Assembly (NCBI GenBank): GCA_030522415.1
Contig: CM060126.1
Location: 11,668,852 to 11,732,851, forward strand
Reading direction: 5' to 3'
Length of the DNA: 64,000 nucleotides
Origin: Channallabes apus
Taxonomy: Eukaryota > Chordata > Actinopteri > Siluriformes > Clariidae
Part shown: positions 55,391-64,000 of the stretch, in pieces
How the letters are laid out: each line of letters opens with the position of its first letter
Numbering within the stretch: position 1 is the first letter of the stretch
Notes under the pieces: model-generated
Databases searched by the model: none
Seen by the model: the letters and a program-made list of their open reading frames with translations, nothing else
What the model was told of the DNA's origin: nothing
Program-made: the position numbers and the translations under genes

Positions 55391-58097
55391 GTATTAACGT
55401 ACCTCCATTGCTATGACTTGGTTGACTCTCTTATAATGGCGATTCTGTTGGCCACAAAGGTTTTAAAACGAAGTGTTTCGTTGTCAATGTGTCTCAAAAC
55501 ATTTGTACTGTCAGTCCAAAATATAGAGTCCAGCAATTTGAATTCTAGCTGTTCTTTCAACATTTTGTAATTTTTTACAGCGACCATTGCTGCAGTCAGT
55601 TCCATTCGTGGAATGGTGGTTTGTTTCAGGGGTGCTACACGGGAATTCCCCATCATGAATGCACAGTGTGTAAGTCCATCAGCGTTTACTAACCTGAGAT
55701 ATGAGACAACTCCGTATCCCATTTCACTCGCGTCGGAAAAGTGATGAAGTTGCACTGTAACTGTGGCTCCAAAGTCGGCTGGTTTCACGCACCTTGTTAC
55801 GCTGAACTCGGACAGTTGGGGCAGCTCTTGCAGCCAGGCTTTCCATGCTTTAGCAAACTGCTCGGGAATATCGTCGTTCCATGCGAGTTTTTCTTTGCAT
55901 AACTGTTGCATTAGTGTTTTGGCTGGCAGTATGACAGGCGCGAGAAAACCTAAGGGGTCGTAAATCGAACTGGTGATTGACAGGATTCCTCGTCTTGTCA
56001 CAGGTCGTTCCTTTAAACTAATTTTGAACTTGAACATGTCTGAGTTAATGCAGCACAGCACCCCCAGAGCTCTCTCAACCGGGAGTGCATCCTTACTCAA
56101 GTCTAAGTCTCTCCTGTCTTTGATCCTTTCGCTCTCGGGAATGACAGTCAGTAGGGCACGGCTATTGCTTGCCCATTTAGTGAGGTGAATCCCTCCGCTT
56201 GCACGGAGACTTGTGAGATCGTTGTATAGGGCGACTGCTTGGTCATGACTCGAAACAGATTTCAGGCAGTCGTCTACATAAAAGTTTTTAAGTACTGTAT
56301 TGACTGCCACAGCAGGTGCATTGCTGCGGTTTTCTTCTGCTGTCTTTCTGAGGGCGAAGTTAGCGACACTAGGCGACGATTTTGCACCGAACAGATGAAC
56401 TACCATTTTATACTCAACTAAATCTTGGTTCACATCTCCATTTGGCCACCATAGGAAGCGCAGCAGATCTGTCTCCTTCTCGGGGACTCTCACTTGATAG
56501 TACATGGCTTCTACTATTGTGTCCTTTTTCTTGGACTTTATTTTAACGGGTACAATGGGGATGATGCAATTACCTCCAGCCCCAGTGGCCACATTTGATT
56601 CGTCACTCACGGCATGTGTTGTATTTGTTGTGTCACCTTCAGTTTCGTTTCTGTGGGCGCTCGTAACTGACTGCGCCGTACCTTGCACTGCTATGTGTAG
56701 CATGCGTGGATGTGGCTTTGAACACAATGAACATGTAATTTTTCTGGTACAGTCTTTCCATAAATGACCCTTTGCTAAACATCCTAAACAGAATCTGTTT
56801 CTTTTTAAGAATTCTACTTTGTCTTTGTATATCTTATCATTAAATTGGAAGCAATCATCTAAGATATGCTCCCCTTTGCAATGTGCGCATGGTTTAGTGA
56901 AGGCGCTGACAGGTAATGTACTGGCATGCTTCGTTGTAATCGAGTCTTTGTGAATTTTACCAACCTGTCTGTCCTCGGTTGCGACGCTGACCCTGGGTTT
57001 TCCTTGACCCTTTTGTTTGGGTCCTTGAAGGGATGTGTGACTGGGTTTTCTGTCGCTGGTTGCGGCTTCCAGGTCTGTAGAGTGCACGCAGCTTAGGTGC
57101 GCGTTGCTCGATTCAGTGACTGCGCTCTCATTCACAGGCTGCGCTCGGCTGTTGCATGTTGAGTTGGAAAGGTGAGAGTGCGCGCTGCTCGGACGCACGC
57201 TGCTCGATTCAGTGACTGCGCTCTCGTTCGCAGGCTGCGCTCGGTTGTTGCATGTTGAGTTGGAAAGGTGAGAGTGCGCGCTGCTCGGGCGCGCGCTGCT
57301 CGATTCAATGAGTGCGCTCTTGCTCTTGGGCGATCGGCTGTCATATTTGCGATCTTGACGTTGAAGCACTCTTAATTTGGCATCATGCATAGCGAGCGCC
57401 GTTCTGGTTTCCAGCATTTCTGTTTTTGCCTTTAGTTGTGCCTTTAGTTGTGCTTCCTCGATTTCTAGTCGTGACTTTAGTTGTGCCTTTAGTTGCGTTT
57501 CCTCGATTTCTAGTTGGAGACGTTCGTTCAAGGTTGCTGCTTTGGCCAGCAGAGCTGCTCTGTCGGCTTCTTCTTTCTTTAGTCGGGCTGAGGATGATGT
57601 AGAAGTTACAGAGCTTTTGGATGCTGCCGTTATCAGTGACACGCTGACGCCCGGCGAGACATCTTCGCGTATTCGCGACATCACAGAGTGGCCCTTAGTG
57701 TCCTTGGTGTCCGCTATCCAGCGACCCACCTTAGCTATGAATTCTGTGCGGCCTTGAGCCTCAGGTGCGCCGCAAGCGACCTGATCGCGTTTGTGTTCGT
57801 CTTTATGAGTGTACACAAGCACATCAACGTTACTTCTCATGAAGTCCTCTCTCAGCTTCCCGTATTCGGGTCTGTACTCAGTTTCAACGATGTCTAACTT
57901 ACGTGCATAGTTCATAGGTGTCTTTAATGCAGTAGACATTGCATTCTGTCGAATTCGCTTGCCTTTTCTTGCATCCAGCGCCTCATTGAGGTTCTTTCTG
58001 TTCGTCTCGTAGAGTGCCGTTAGGCTCCCCAGCCAAGTGCTGGGAGCGTTGTCCTCGTTGTTCGGCATGGTGAAGTTCAAGGCGCGCTATTCCCTTT
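55391..58097 (-). mobile_element. BEL/Pao retrotransposon, largest copy, both ends truncated
   Basis: Contains gag and part of pol on the minus strand, without LTRs. The 5' side ends in leader sequence at 58097 against the tRNA-like arm repeat. The 3' side stops near 55391 against another repeat. Protease and the first half of RT are missing through an internal deletion shared with the 48060-49462 copy. Confidence 0.88.
55411..58068 (-). pseudogene. BEL/Pao Gag-Pol with in-frame loss of protease and N-terminal RT
   Basis: 885 open codons from ATG 58068 (MPNNEDNAPSTWLGSLTALY). Gag includes a long charged helix (ARLKKEEADRAALLAKAAT, then two EEQLKAQLK-like repeats), a Ser-rich tandem segment, and Cys/His knuckles (CAHCKGEHILDDC, CLGCLAKGHLWKDC, CSLCSKPHPRMLH). 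The text then jumps from PVKIKSKKKDTIVE to AMYYQVRVPEKETDLLRFLWW. Protease and the RT part with the first catalytic Asp are missing. The second RT motif remains (KNFYVDDCLKS), followed by BEL-type RNase H (HHFSDASEMGYGVVSYLR, TTIPRMELTAAMVAV, FWTDSTNVLRHI). It stops at the ESTKS codon. The frame is intact across the junction, but no RT activity is possible. Confidence 0.88.
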
Positions 58098-58859
58098 TAA
58101 TAATTTACATTTCAACTTAATTTAGAAACCCTCAGCATTATTGTTGTTGGTCACTGGCTGGGAATCGAACACGGGTCTCCCACACGGCAGGCGAAACACA
58201 TGCCAATGAGCCACCAGCGACCCTTAGTATTATATAGCATACATCATGTAAATCAATCGAATCATTTTCGATAAGTTATAAACATTTCACTACGTTATAT
58301 ATTTTATAATGGTATTAGTTTTTGTTTCAATAAATATTCTATATTTAATATCAGTAGCGTAATATTTCCACAGCAGCAGTGACAGGTATCGAGGTGCTTA
58401 TGTTACCATACCGGAAAAGTGAAGTTGTTCAGTTTGTGGTAGATCTGATTTATTCAAACACAATAATAAAGTTTTATATCCTCAGGAGGGTCATTACATT
58501 GTTTTAGCGATAATTTCACGGAAGCAAGTTCAGCTTCTAATATAATTAACAAACTAATGAATTTTCTTAAAACGTTATAAAATTAAGTAGAGACTTAGTA
58601 ACTCCCCTTAGAGACTCTGTAGTAGGTTTTCTCAGTTGAATATGAAAAAAAAAAAAAATACAGCTGGTTATCAACGCGGGAATGAACAGCACATTGCTCA
58701 AGTGCAAGTTGATCTTGGAGCTAAACTATTTGCTTTGGGTGAAAGCGCTATCTAGCGATCATTGTGTGTCAGCAACAGCTTCCCATTCAAAACAATAGGC
58801 GGTCAAAATGACTGTGAACCGCGTTATAAGTAGGTCACACTGGCCCGGTGCTTCTAGTG
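58098..58859 (+). repeat. Third copy of the TTAA-ended arm
   Basis: Same order as 42900-43660: tRNA-like module (58140-58220, minus), the AATAATAAAGTTTTATATCC block, TAAACTATTTGCTTTGGGTG, and the end GGTGCTTCTAGTG followed by TTAA (58860-58863). The BEL/Pao copy abuts its left side. Confidence 0.75.
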
Positions 58860-59035
58860 TTAACTAACAATAACTTGGGAGTCATGAAAGCGAGAATCAC
58901 ATCCAAAACAGAAGGGTAAACTTACCTCGAACACGACAAACTCCAGCTCCAGCCACGCTGTGTAGTACCTCCATGATGATTCCCAACCGTCTGATCTACA
59001 GCGCGGGTACATTGTCTCCAAACATGCATGCCACG

Positions 59036-59456
59036 GTTCATGTATGTAGTTTTATCCATAAATCTGCTCATATCTGCACATGCGTTTATCAGCCTTTTGA
59101 TCAAAAAGCCGCACGTGCAACTCACTTTCACTTTGCACAAGGCAGTGCTTATTGTTTAAATATACACTAAAGCGCATAAATACAATAAAATAATGTTTTA
59201 GGCTAACATATCATACTGTAAATCTTTGTAGTCATTTTGCGTTACAATAATAATAATAATAATAATAACAACAATGATAAATTCGGAGCACTACTACTAA
59301 TAGTAATAATAATAGTAATACTGAATGAAGAAAGCTCAGTCAAAGAAGTATCATCATTGAAGGAGAGAAGAAAATTAAGAATAAATACATATCAGTTTGA
59401 CACGTTTACAGTATGAGCTCTGTCACTTGCTGTCAATGGTCGCCTAAGAGAAACAA
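59036..59456. other. Insertion-like segment splitting a repeat, no gene
   Basis: Absent from the parallel copy at 55035-55310. Contains TCTGCTCATATCTGCACATG (also near 42430) and a TAA/ATA-rich tract. Confidence 0.45.
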
Positions 59457-59952
59457 CACATTTTCGGCTTCAGTAGACACACAATACTTCAGACTGAAAC
59501 ACGACTGCCCCCTACAGGTAATGAAGGGCATTTTCATGTTAAAAATAAAACTTTGTGCATTAATAAAATAATGAAAACAAACAGGGTGCGCTTTCAGCCA
59601 TCTCTGTCTCCGTGAAAATCTTTTTGAAACACGTCACTAAAATGAACTGAAACTCCGCGAATACTGCACACACAGACATGAGAAATATATCTATAGAAAG
59701 CTTGAATTGTCTACTTTTACATTAACCAATTCAACTCGAAAACAAATAATCTGTTTTATGTAATCCGTATGAAAGTAAGGAATGGTACAGATTCTCCTGT
59801 ATCGGCTCATTACAGCTAATGTGCTCCCGCCTCCCTGCGTGCGCTGTTCATATGGAAATGAACTGAGGTGAGCCAGGTAATCATGTACACGCCCCCATGG
59901 CATAAAACAACAAGCTTCATCATAGAGTTACTTGCTTTTTCTGCGCGTTTGA

Positions 59953-60107
59953 ATGATGTCACGCTACACGGGTGAAGAAGCGCTTCAGATGGTTCTGGAC
60001 AGCGATTAAGAATTTACTTTCTCATCAGAGGAAGAGCAAGACTCAGACGAGCAACGTCTTTATTTTGACCAATGTCTGGACTCAATGGAGGGTGTAATTC
60101 CTGACGA
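59953..60107 (+). pseudogene. piggyBac-type transposase first exon with a stop
   Basis: ATG at 59953 or 59956 gives SRYTGEEALQMVLDSD, then TAA, then EFTFSSEEEQDSDEQ and CLDSMEGVIPDE up to a GTAAGT donor at 60108. A short basic/acidic start with this EEAL...SD-rich layout resembles the N-terminus of vertebrate piggyBac-derived transposases. The in-frame TAA would cut translation at about 18 residues. No catalytic domain was seen downstream. Confidence 0.45.
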
Positions 60108-60109
60108 GT

Positions 60110-61216
60110 AAGTCTTGTATTCTCACCATCATTGCTCTATATTTTATATGTACATTTGGAAAATACCAAAATACCAAAGGTTCTACATACGTTCTACTAC
60201 ATCAGCAGACATCGGTCATTCAGCCCCACTTGTGTTTTTGCATTATTATAAGAATGAAATGCAGTAGGTCTGTAACGGGTTCGACCCATGTTGCACGGAC
60301 AGCACCATAATGCACAGACACGAGGCAATTGCTTATGGGAAAAGGGGAATTTATTTAGGTAAAATGGGGAAAGAAAGGGTTGCAGGCGGGAGAATGGAAA
60401 GAAAGGGAAGGGGTTAAATGATATGCATGTGCAGTGCCGGGGGCTGTGCCACACTGGCATGCGGGCACACAGCTGACGATAAGTGGCGGTGGGCAAAGCG
60501 GCAGAATGGAGCACGCAGAGGCAGCACTCCTGCACGCTCCCTCATGACGGCGGTTCTCTCGCTGTCGATGGCCTACAGGAGTCATTAACTTAAAGCTAAC
60601 TTCCTTGCAGCCTTTTCCTCTTCGGCATCAGGCTGCAAAGGCTGGCACGTTGCGGGAGCGAAGATGCCGCGGGAGCTCGCACAGCTCTTTCTCGCGCTGC
60701 CCTCATCGAAGAGATCAAAGGATGGAATTCCAGTGTCCTTGTTTAAAATCCCTGGGGCATGTCACATTGCCCCACTCACATGCCACTCTCCTATTCTCCA
60801 CCACACCACATAGTCCCGGACCTCGGACTAAACTCGGCACCTTGTTTGTATAATGCGGAGCAAACCCGAGATCATATTAACGTTAATTATCGCCAGCCGG
60901 CACGAATAGGCCGTTTAGTTTTTCTAAAGTTGCGTGGTAGACGAGGCGAGTCCGCTGTGCTTCGGTAAGCTTTTATGGCACCAGGAGAGACTCAGTCAAA
61001 CACACACACACGTTGTCTGTTCAGAAAGGTCTCTGTTTATTAACAGCAAAAGATGGGTTTATATATGTTTGACCAAACACCTGTGCTATAGACATATGTT
61101 ACTTCAATGAACATGAAGCATTGTAAATGTCCTTGTGAGATCCTGAAGAAGCAATGCTTCGCGTGTATGATGTCCTAGGTTGAATACCCGGCATCTCCAT
61201 GAAGCAGCACATTAGT
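60110..61216. other. Unassigned repeat-like region
   Basis: TGTAACGGGTTCGACCC near 60270 looks like an LTR edge, but I found no matching end or duplication. ORFs overlap on both strands without recognisable domains. Confidence 0.35.
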
Positions 61217-61287
61217 TCCCGGTGATCTAGTGGTTAGGATTTGGCGCTCTCACGCGGGTGGCCCCGGTTCGATTCCCGGTCTGGGAA
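61217..61287 (+). pseudogene. tRNA-Glu(CTC)-like pseudogene
   Basis: TCCCGGTGATCTAGTGGTTA, the GGCGCTCTCAC anticodon region (CTC) and GGTTCGATTCCCGGTCTGGG resemble tRNA-Glu. The anticodon stem does not close (GCGGG in place of a pairing CGCCG), and the T stem is altered. Confidence 0.7.
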
Positions 61288-61303
61288 GTTACGTTTTGTG
61301 CAA

Positions 61304-61362
61304 GCATTGGTGGTTCAGCGGCCGCCGCACGGGAGACCCGGGTTCGATTCCCGGCCAATGCA
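61304..61362 (+). pseudogene. tRNA-Gly(GCC)-like pseudogene with internal deletion
   Basis: Acceptor strands GCATTGG and CCAATGC and the T arm (CCGGGTTCGATTCCCGG) are perfect, but the D-loop to anticodon region is shortened to about 59 nt overall. It could still bind TFIIIC weakly at box B but cannot be a normal tRNA. Confidence 0.7.
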
Positions 61363-61606
61363 GATGCTTCTTGCACTACATATTTATATATCTGGACCAT
61401 TGCACATGACACATTCATAAGTCACTTTTCATTCATATTTGCACAACCATTTCCACTTTAAAATTTTATATATATATATATAATCCTATAATAAAAAAAA
61501 ATTCTATATTTTGTAATATTTTTATTATGCCCTAATTTGTACAGTTTATTTTACTAGATAAATTTATTTTCTTTAGTATTTCTTTTTATTAATATTTATT
61601 CCTTCC

Positions 61607-61613
61607 TGTTACG

Positions 61614-61652
<39 letters not shown>

Positions 61653-62474
61653 TGCACGTATGTGCGCATGCGCGACGGCTAGTGGCGGCGCGTGCGCAAT
61701 CTCTCCCCCCTTTTTTCTCTCTCTCTCGCTCTCCTTCTCACAGGAAGCTCCGCCCCGATTGAATGTGCCGTGACGTGCACCAGGATTGGCTGGCCTTGGA
61801 TCTGCGCGTCCTTTTAAGCTCGTGGATGCAAGCCGGAAGTGCGCGACTTATGCCTAGTGTATGACTTACGTGCTCAGAGTGGTTGATTGTTGGATTGTGG
61901 TTGTTTGTTTGATTGATTGATTGTTGTTTGATTGATTGTTGTTTGATTGATTGATTGTTGTGTGTGCGTTGTTGGTTGTGGAAAGAGAGAGACTGTTGTG
62001 TCATGCCCTGTGCTCTTTAGTTTTCTTTTCTTTTTGTATTGTATGCGTGGATGGAAGTGGTCCTCCCGCGATTATATATATATATATTTTTTTTTTGTAA
62101 ATATTGTATATACATATAATTTTTTTTGTATATAGTTACAAGGAAGCAGTAGGGGTTGGGCGCCATTTTTGTTGTCCCCCGTTTTCTCCTGTGTTTTTTT
62201 GTTGGATAGTTAGGGAGTTAGTTTAGCCTTTGTATTTTTTATTTATATTCTTTTGGTAGTTTAGTTAGCTTTAAGGGAGGAGATAGGGGTCGGGTTTTGT
62301 TTCTTGTTTTGGCCTTGGCCCAACCCTGAAGCCCAGAGCTTCCTGTATGTGTGTGTGCACGTGTGTGTGTATATAAAAATAAAAACCACGCACGGTACTT
62401 TGGTTGCCAAGTTTATTTATTTTTTTATTATTTTCTTTGTTGCGTCCCTGGACCATAGACCGGGGGCCGTAACA
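61607..62474 (+). mobile_element. Probable solo LTR (868 bp)
   Basis: Begins TGTTACGTGC and ends GGCCGTAACA. Flanks CTTCC (61602-61606) and CTTAC (62475-62479) match at 4 of 5 bases. AATAAA lies near 62378. It contains GT, TGATTGAT and TA simple repeats. No coding region. Confidence 0.65.
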
Positions 62475-62517
62475 CTTACGAATAAGCTTTTATTTTCTTT
62501 TTAAGGTCACTGGCGGT

Positions 62518-62588
62518 CGTATAAGCATTTCACTGCATATCACCCTGTGTATGACTGTGTATGTGTCAAATAAAATTTGAATTTGAAT
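62518..62588 (+). mobile_element. SINE/L2-type 3' tail
   Basis: CATTTCACTGCATATCACCC then GTGTCAAATAAAATTTGAA and TTTGAATC. Same tail as the SINE at 10034-10179; no tRNA-like head in front. Confidence 0.65.
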
Positions 62589-62589
62589 C

Positions 62590-63110
62590 AAAGGAGAGGA
62601 AGATAGACAGGTGTCCGTCCAGAGACAGATCAGAGAGAGAGGGGGAGAGAGAGAGACATAGAGTATGGGAAGGTGAGCGTGGGAGCATTCACACCTTTAA
62701 GAACAGATAGATATAGGAAGATAGCAGCAGGGAAGATTTAACACGTTAATATCAGATCTATGAGGAAGAGAGCAAGATAGTAGAAATAGCTTTATATATA
62801 AAATAATTCTAACATCATGTAAAATTATTTGAAACTGTTTTTTTTATATGTTTAACTGTTATCAAAGCTATACCCCACGTGTTGTTGTGAAGACACGCCC
62901 CATAGAACTGGGGGGCGGGGCTCAGCTGAGGTCATTAGCATTTAAAGGAGCATGCACTGAAATAGGTTGCTGAGAACAGAGCTACTTTTTACCAGGTAAA
63001 TGTAATGTTTTTTTACACAACAATTGAGAATTTTTAATTAAAGTATATTACAAACTTTTCATTAGGACCCTAAAGAATCAAATTAACCTATTAAAAATTG
63101 GGACTGGATG
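62590..63110. other. No gene seen
   Basis: GA-rich then AT-rich. An end sequence GGGACTGGATGATCCCTTTAA suggests an old DNA transposon. Confidence 0.4.
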
Positions 63111-63117
63111 ATCCCTT

Positions 63118-63310
63118 TAAGCGCACTCACCAACCCTCCGCGTCACACAATTGCTGCAGGGGAATACCTCTTGCTGGTACAAACTGAGACGATCCCTCTG
63201 GTTGGATGAGCGTGTCAGGGAGAGGACTTCATTCATGAAAGGAATTACGCATTCCTCTTCCCATTAAGGGGCCACCCCCATGGTCCTGGGTACATGAACC
63301 TCAGGTCTTC
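63118..63310. mobile_element. DIRS internal fragment
   Basis: CACACAATTGCTGCAGGGGA with ATACCTCTTGCTGGTAC and GATCCCTCTGGTTG matches the DIRS interior at about 4495-4560 and 5050-5130. Confidence 0.6.
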
Positions 63311-64000
63311 TTGTAAAGAAGAAAATATAAAAATATAAAAGAGAGCATCCTGAACTATAGGAAAGCTCTTAGTGTAGTTAGATCAACGTATCTCTCCAGT
63401 CTTATAGAAGAAAATAAAAATAATCCTAGATTTTTATTTAATATCGTAGCCAGAAATAAGACCACTTCAGAAATCTCCACAACAACATTATGCAATACTG
63501 ACGACTTCATGAACTTTTTTAATAATAAAATTGTAAATATCAGGCATAATGGACTAATGAGAATGGACTAATTTCACTCATCTCTTCTGCAAATTCATCA
63601 ACCTGTATATTAGATCCTATACCGACACATTTTCTTAAACAGATAGTACCAGTAATAACAGAACCGCTGTTAAGAATAATTAATTCCTAACTCAGCATTG
63701 GTTATGTTCCAAAATCTTTTAATTTAGCAGTTATCAAATCAATAATTAAGAAACCAGACCTCGACCCCTGTCAGCTGTCCAATTACAGGCCAATAACAAT
63801 CTCCCCTTTATCTCTAAGATTCTGGAAAAGATAGTAGCGGAGCAGCTATGCTCATATCTACATAGAAATAGCATACATGAACTGTATCAGTCAGGATTTA
63901 GGCCTCATCACAGCACAGAAACAGCACTCGTTAAAGTAGTAAATGACCTCCTATTGGCCTCTGATCAGGGTTGTGTAACTATGCTTGTATTACTCAACCT
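63311..64000 (+). pseudogene. L2-type LINE ORF2 fragment (RT start), runs off the window
   Basis: Translation in shifting frames gives [33 protein letters not shown], a [18 protein letters not shown] frame and [20 protein letters not shown]. These are the RT fingers of L2/CR1-clade LINEs, just before the first catalytic Asp. Several stops and shifts show it is dead. Confidence 0.82.

Noticed and set aside
60266..60960. LTR starting TGTAACGGGTTCG
   Set aside because: No matching right end or 5-bp duplication was found.

Overview
This 64-kb window looks like teleost fish DNA. The signs are a one-exon odorant receptor of the fish OR131-2-like type, L2 LINE tails, DIRS, BEL/Pao, Harbinger and Tc1 elements, a sushi-type chromovirus, tRNA-derived SINEs and many CA/TA microsatellites. 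I cannot name the species. The odorant receptor (44445-45434, minus strand) is the only intact host gene I can support. Almost everything else is transposable elements, often nested.

Region by region. 1-3853: AT-rich repeats with one solo LTR flanked by AGAAG. 3854-16939: a minus-strand Ty3/gypsy element whose 3' LTR is split by a DIRS element (3974-8838) and whose pol is split by a 4.7-kb DNA transposon with TA duplications (9293-13990). 18256-22289: a Harbinger element with convergent Myb-like and DDE transposase genes, carrying a Tc1-derived MITE in an intron. 22412-23297: a solo LTR with CTATG duplications. 26185-26940: a deleted BEL/Pao copy. 27204-33838: a Harbinger-type MITE (TAA duplications) holding a nearly intact sushi-class chromovirus (27626-33444). 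35807-43660: two inverted arms ending in TTAA (piggyBac-like ends), with a Tc1 element, an L2 fragment and a short LTR element inside. 46191-47815: a DIRS fragment. 47857-49665: long inverted repeats enclosing a BEL/Pao copy. 49690-50790: GCTAGC-rich and palindromic arrays. 51904-54117: a second copy of the short LTR element. 55391-58097: the largest BEL/Pao copy. 58098-64000: piggyBac-like remnants, tRNA-like sequences, a solo LTR, and a LINE running off the end.

The strongest candidate for something undescribed is the pair of short LTR elements (39510-41834 and 51904-54117). Each has one long ORF starting about 23 nt after the 5' LTR. It encodes an acidic, helical and then proline-rich repeat protein that resembles no gag or pol I know, and it runs through the polypurine tract into the 3' LTR. 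Both copies have a primer site complementary to their own predicted transcript start, the self-priming layout of the Tf1/sushi group. The full-length chromovirus in the same window has an exact 11-nt version of that layout with the same TATA spacing, so it is a plausible type of helper. Other notable points are a polymerase-region deletion shared by two BEL/Pao copies, the unassigned TA-duplicating transposon, and the TTAA-bounded inverted-repeat structure.
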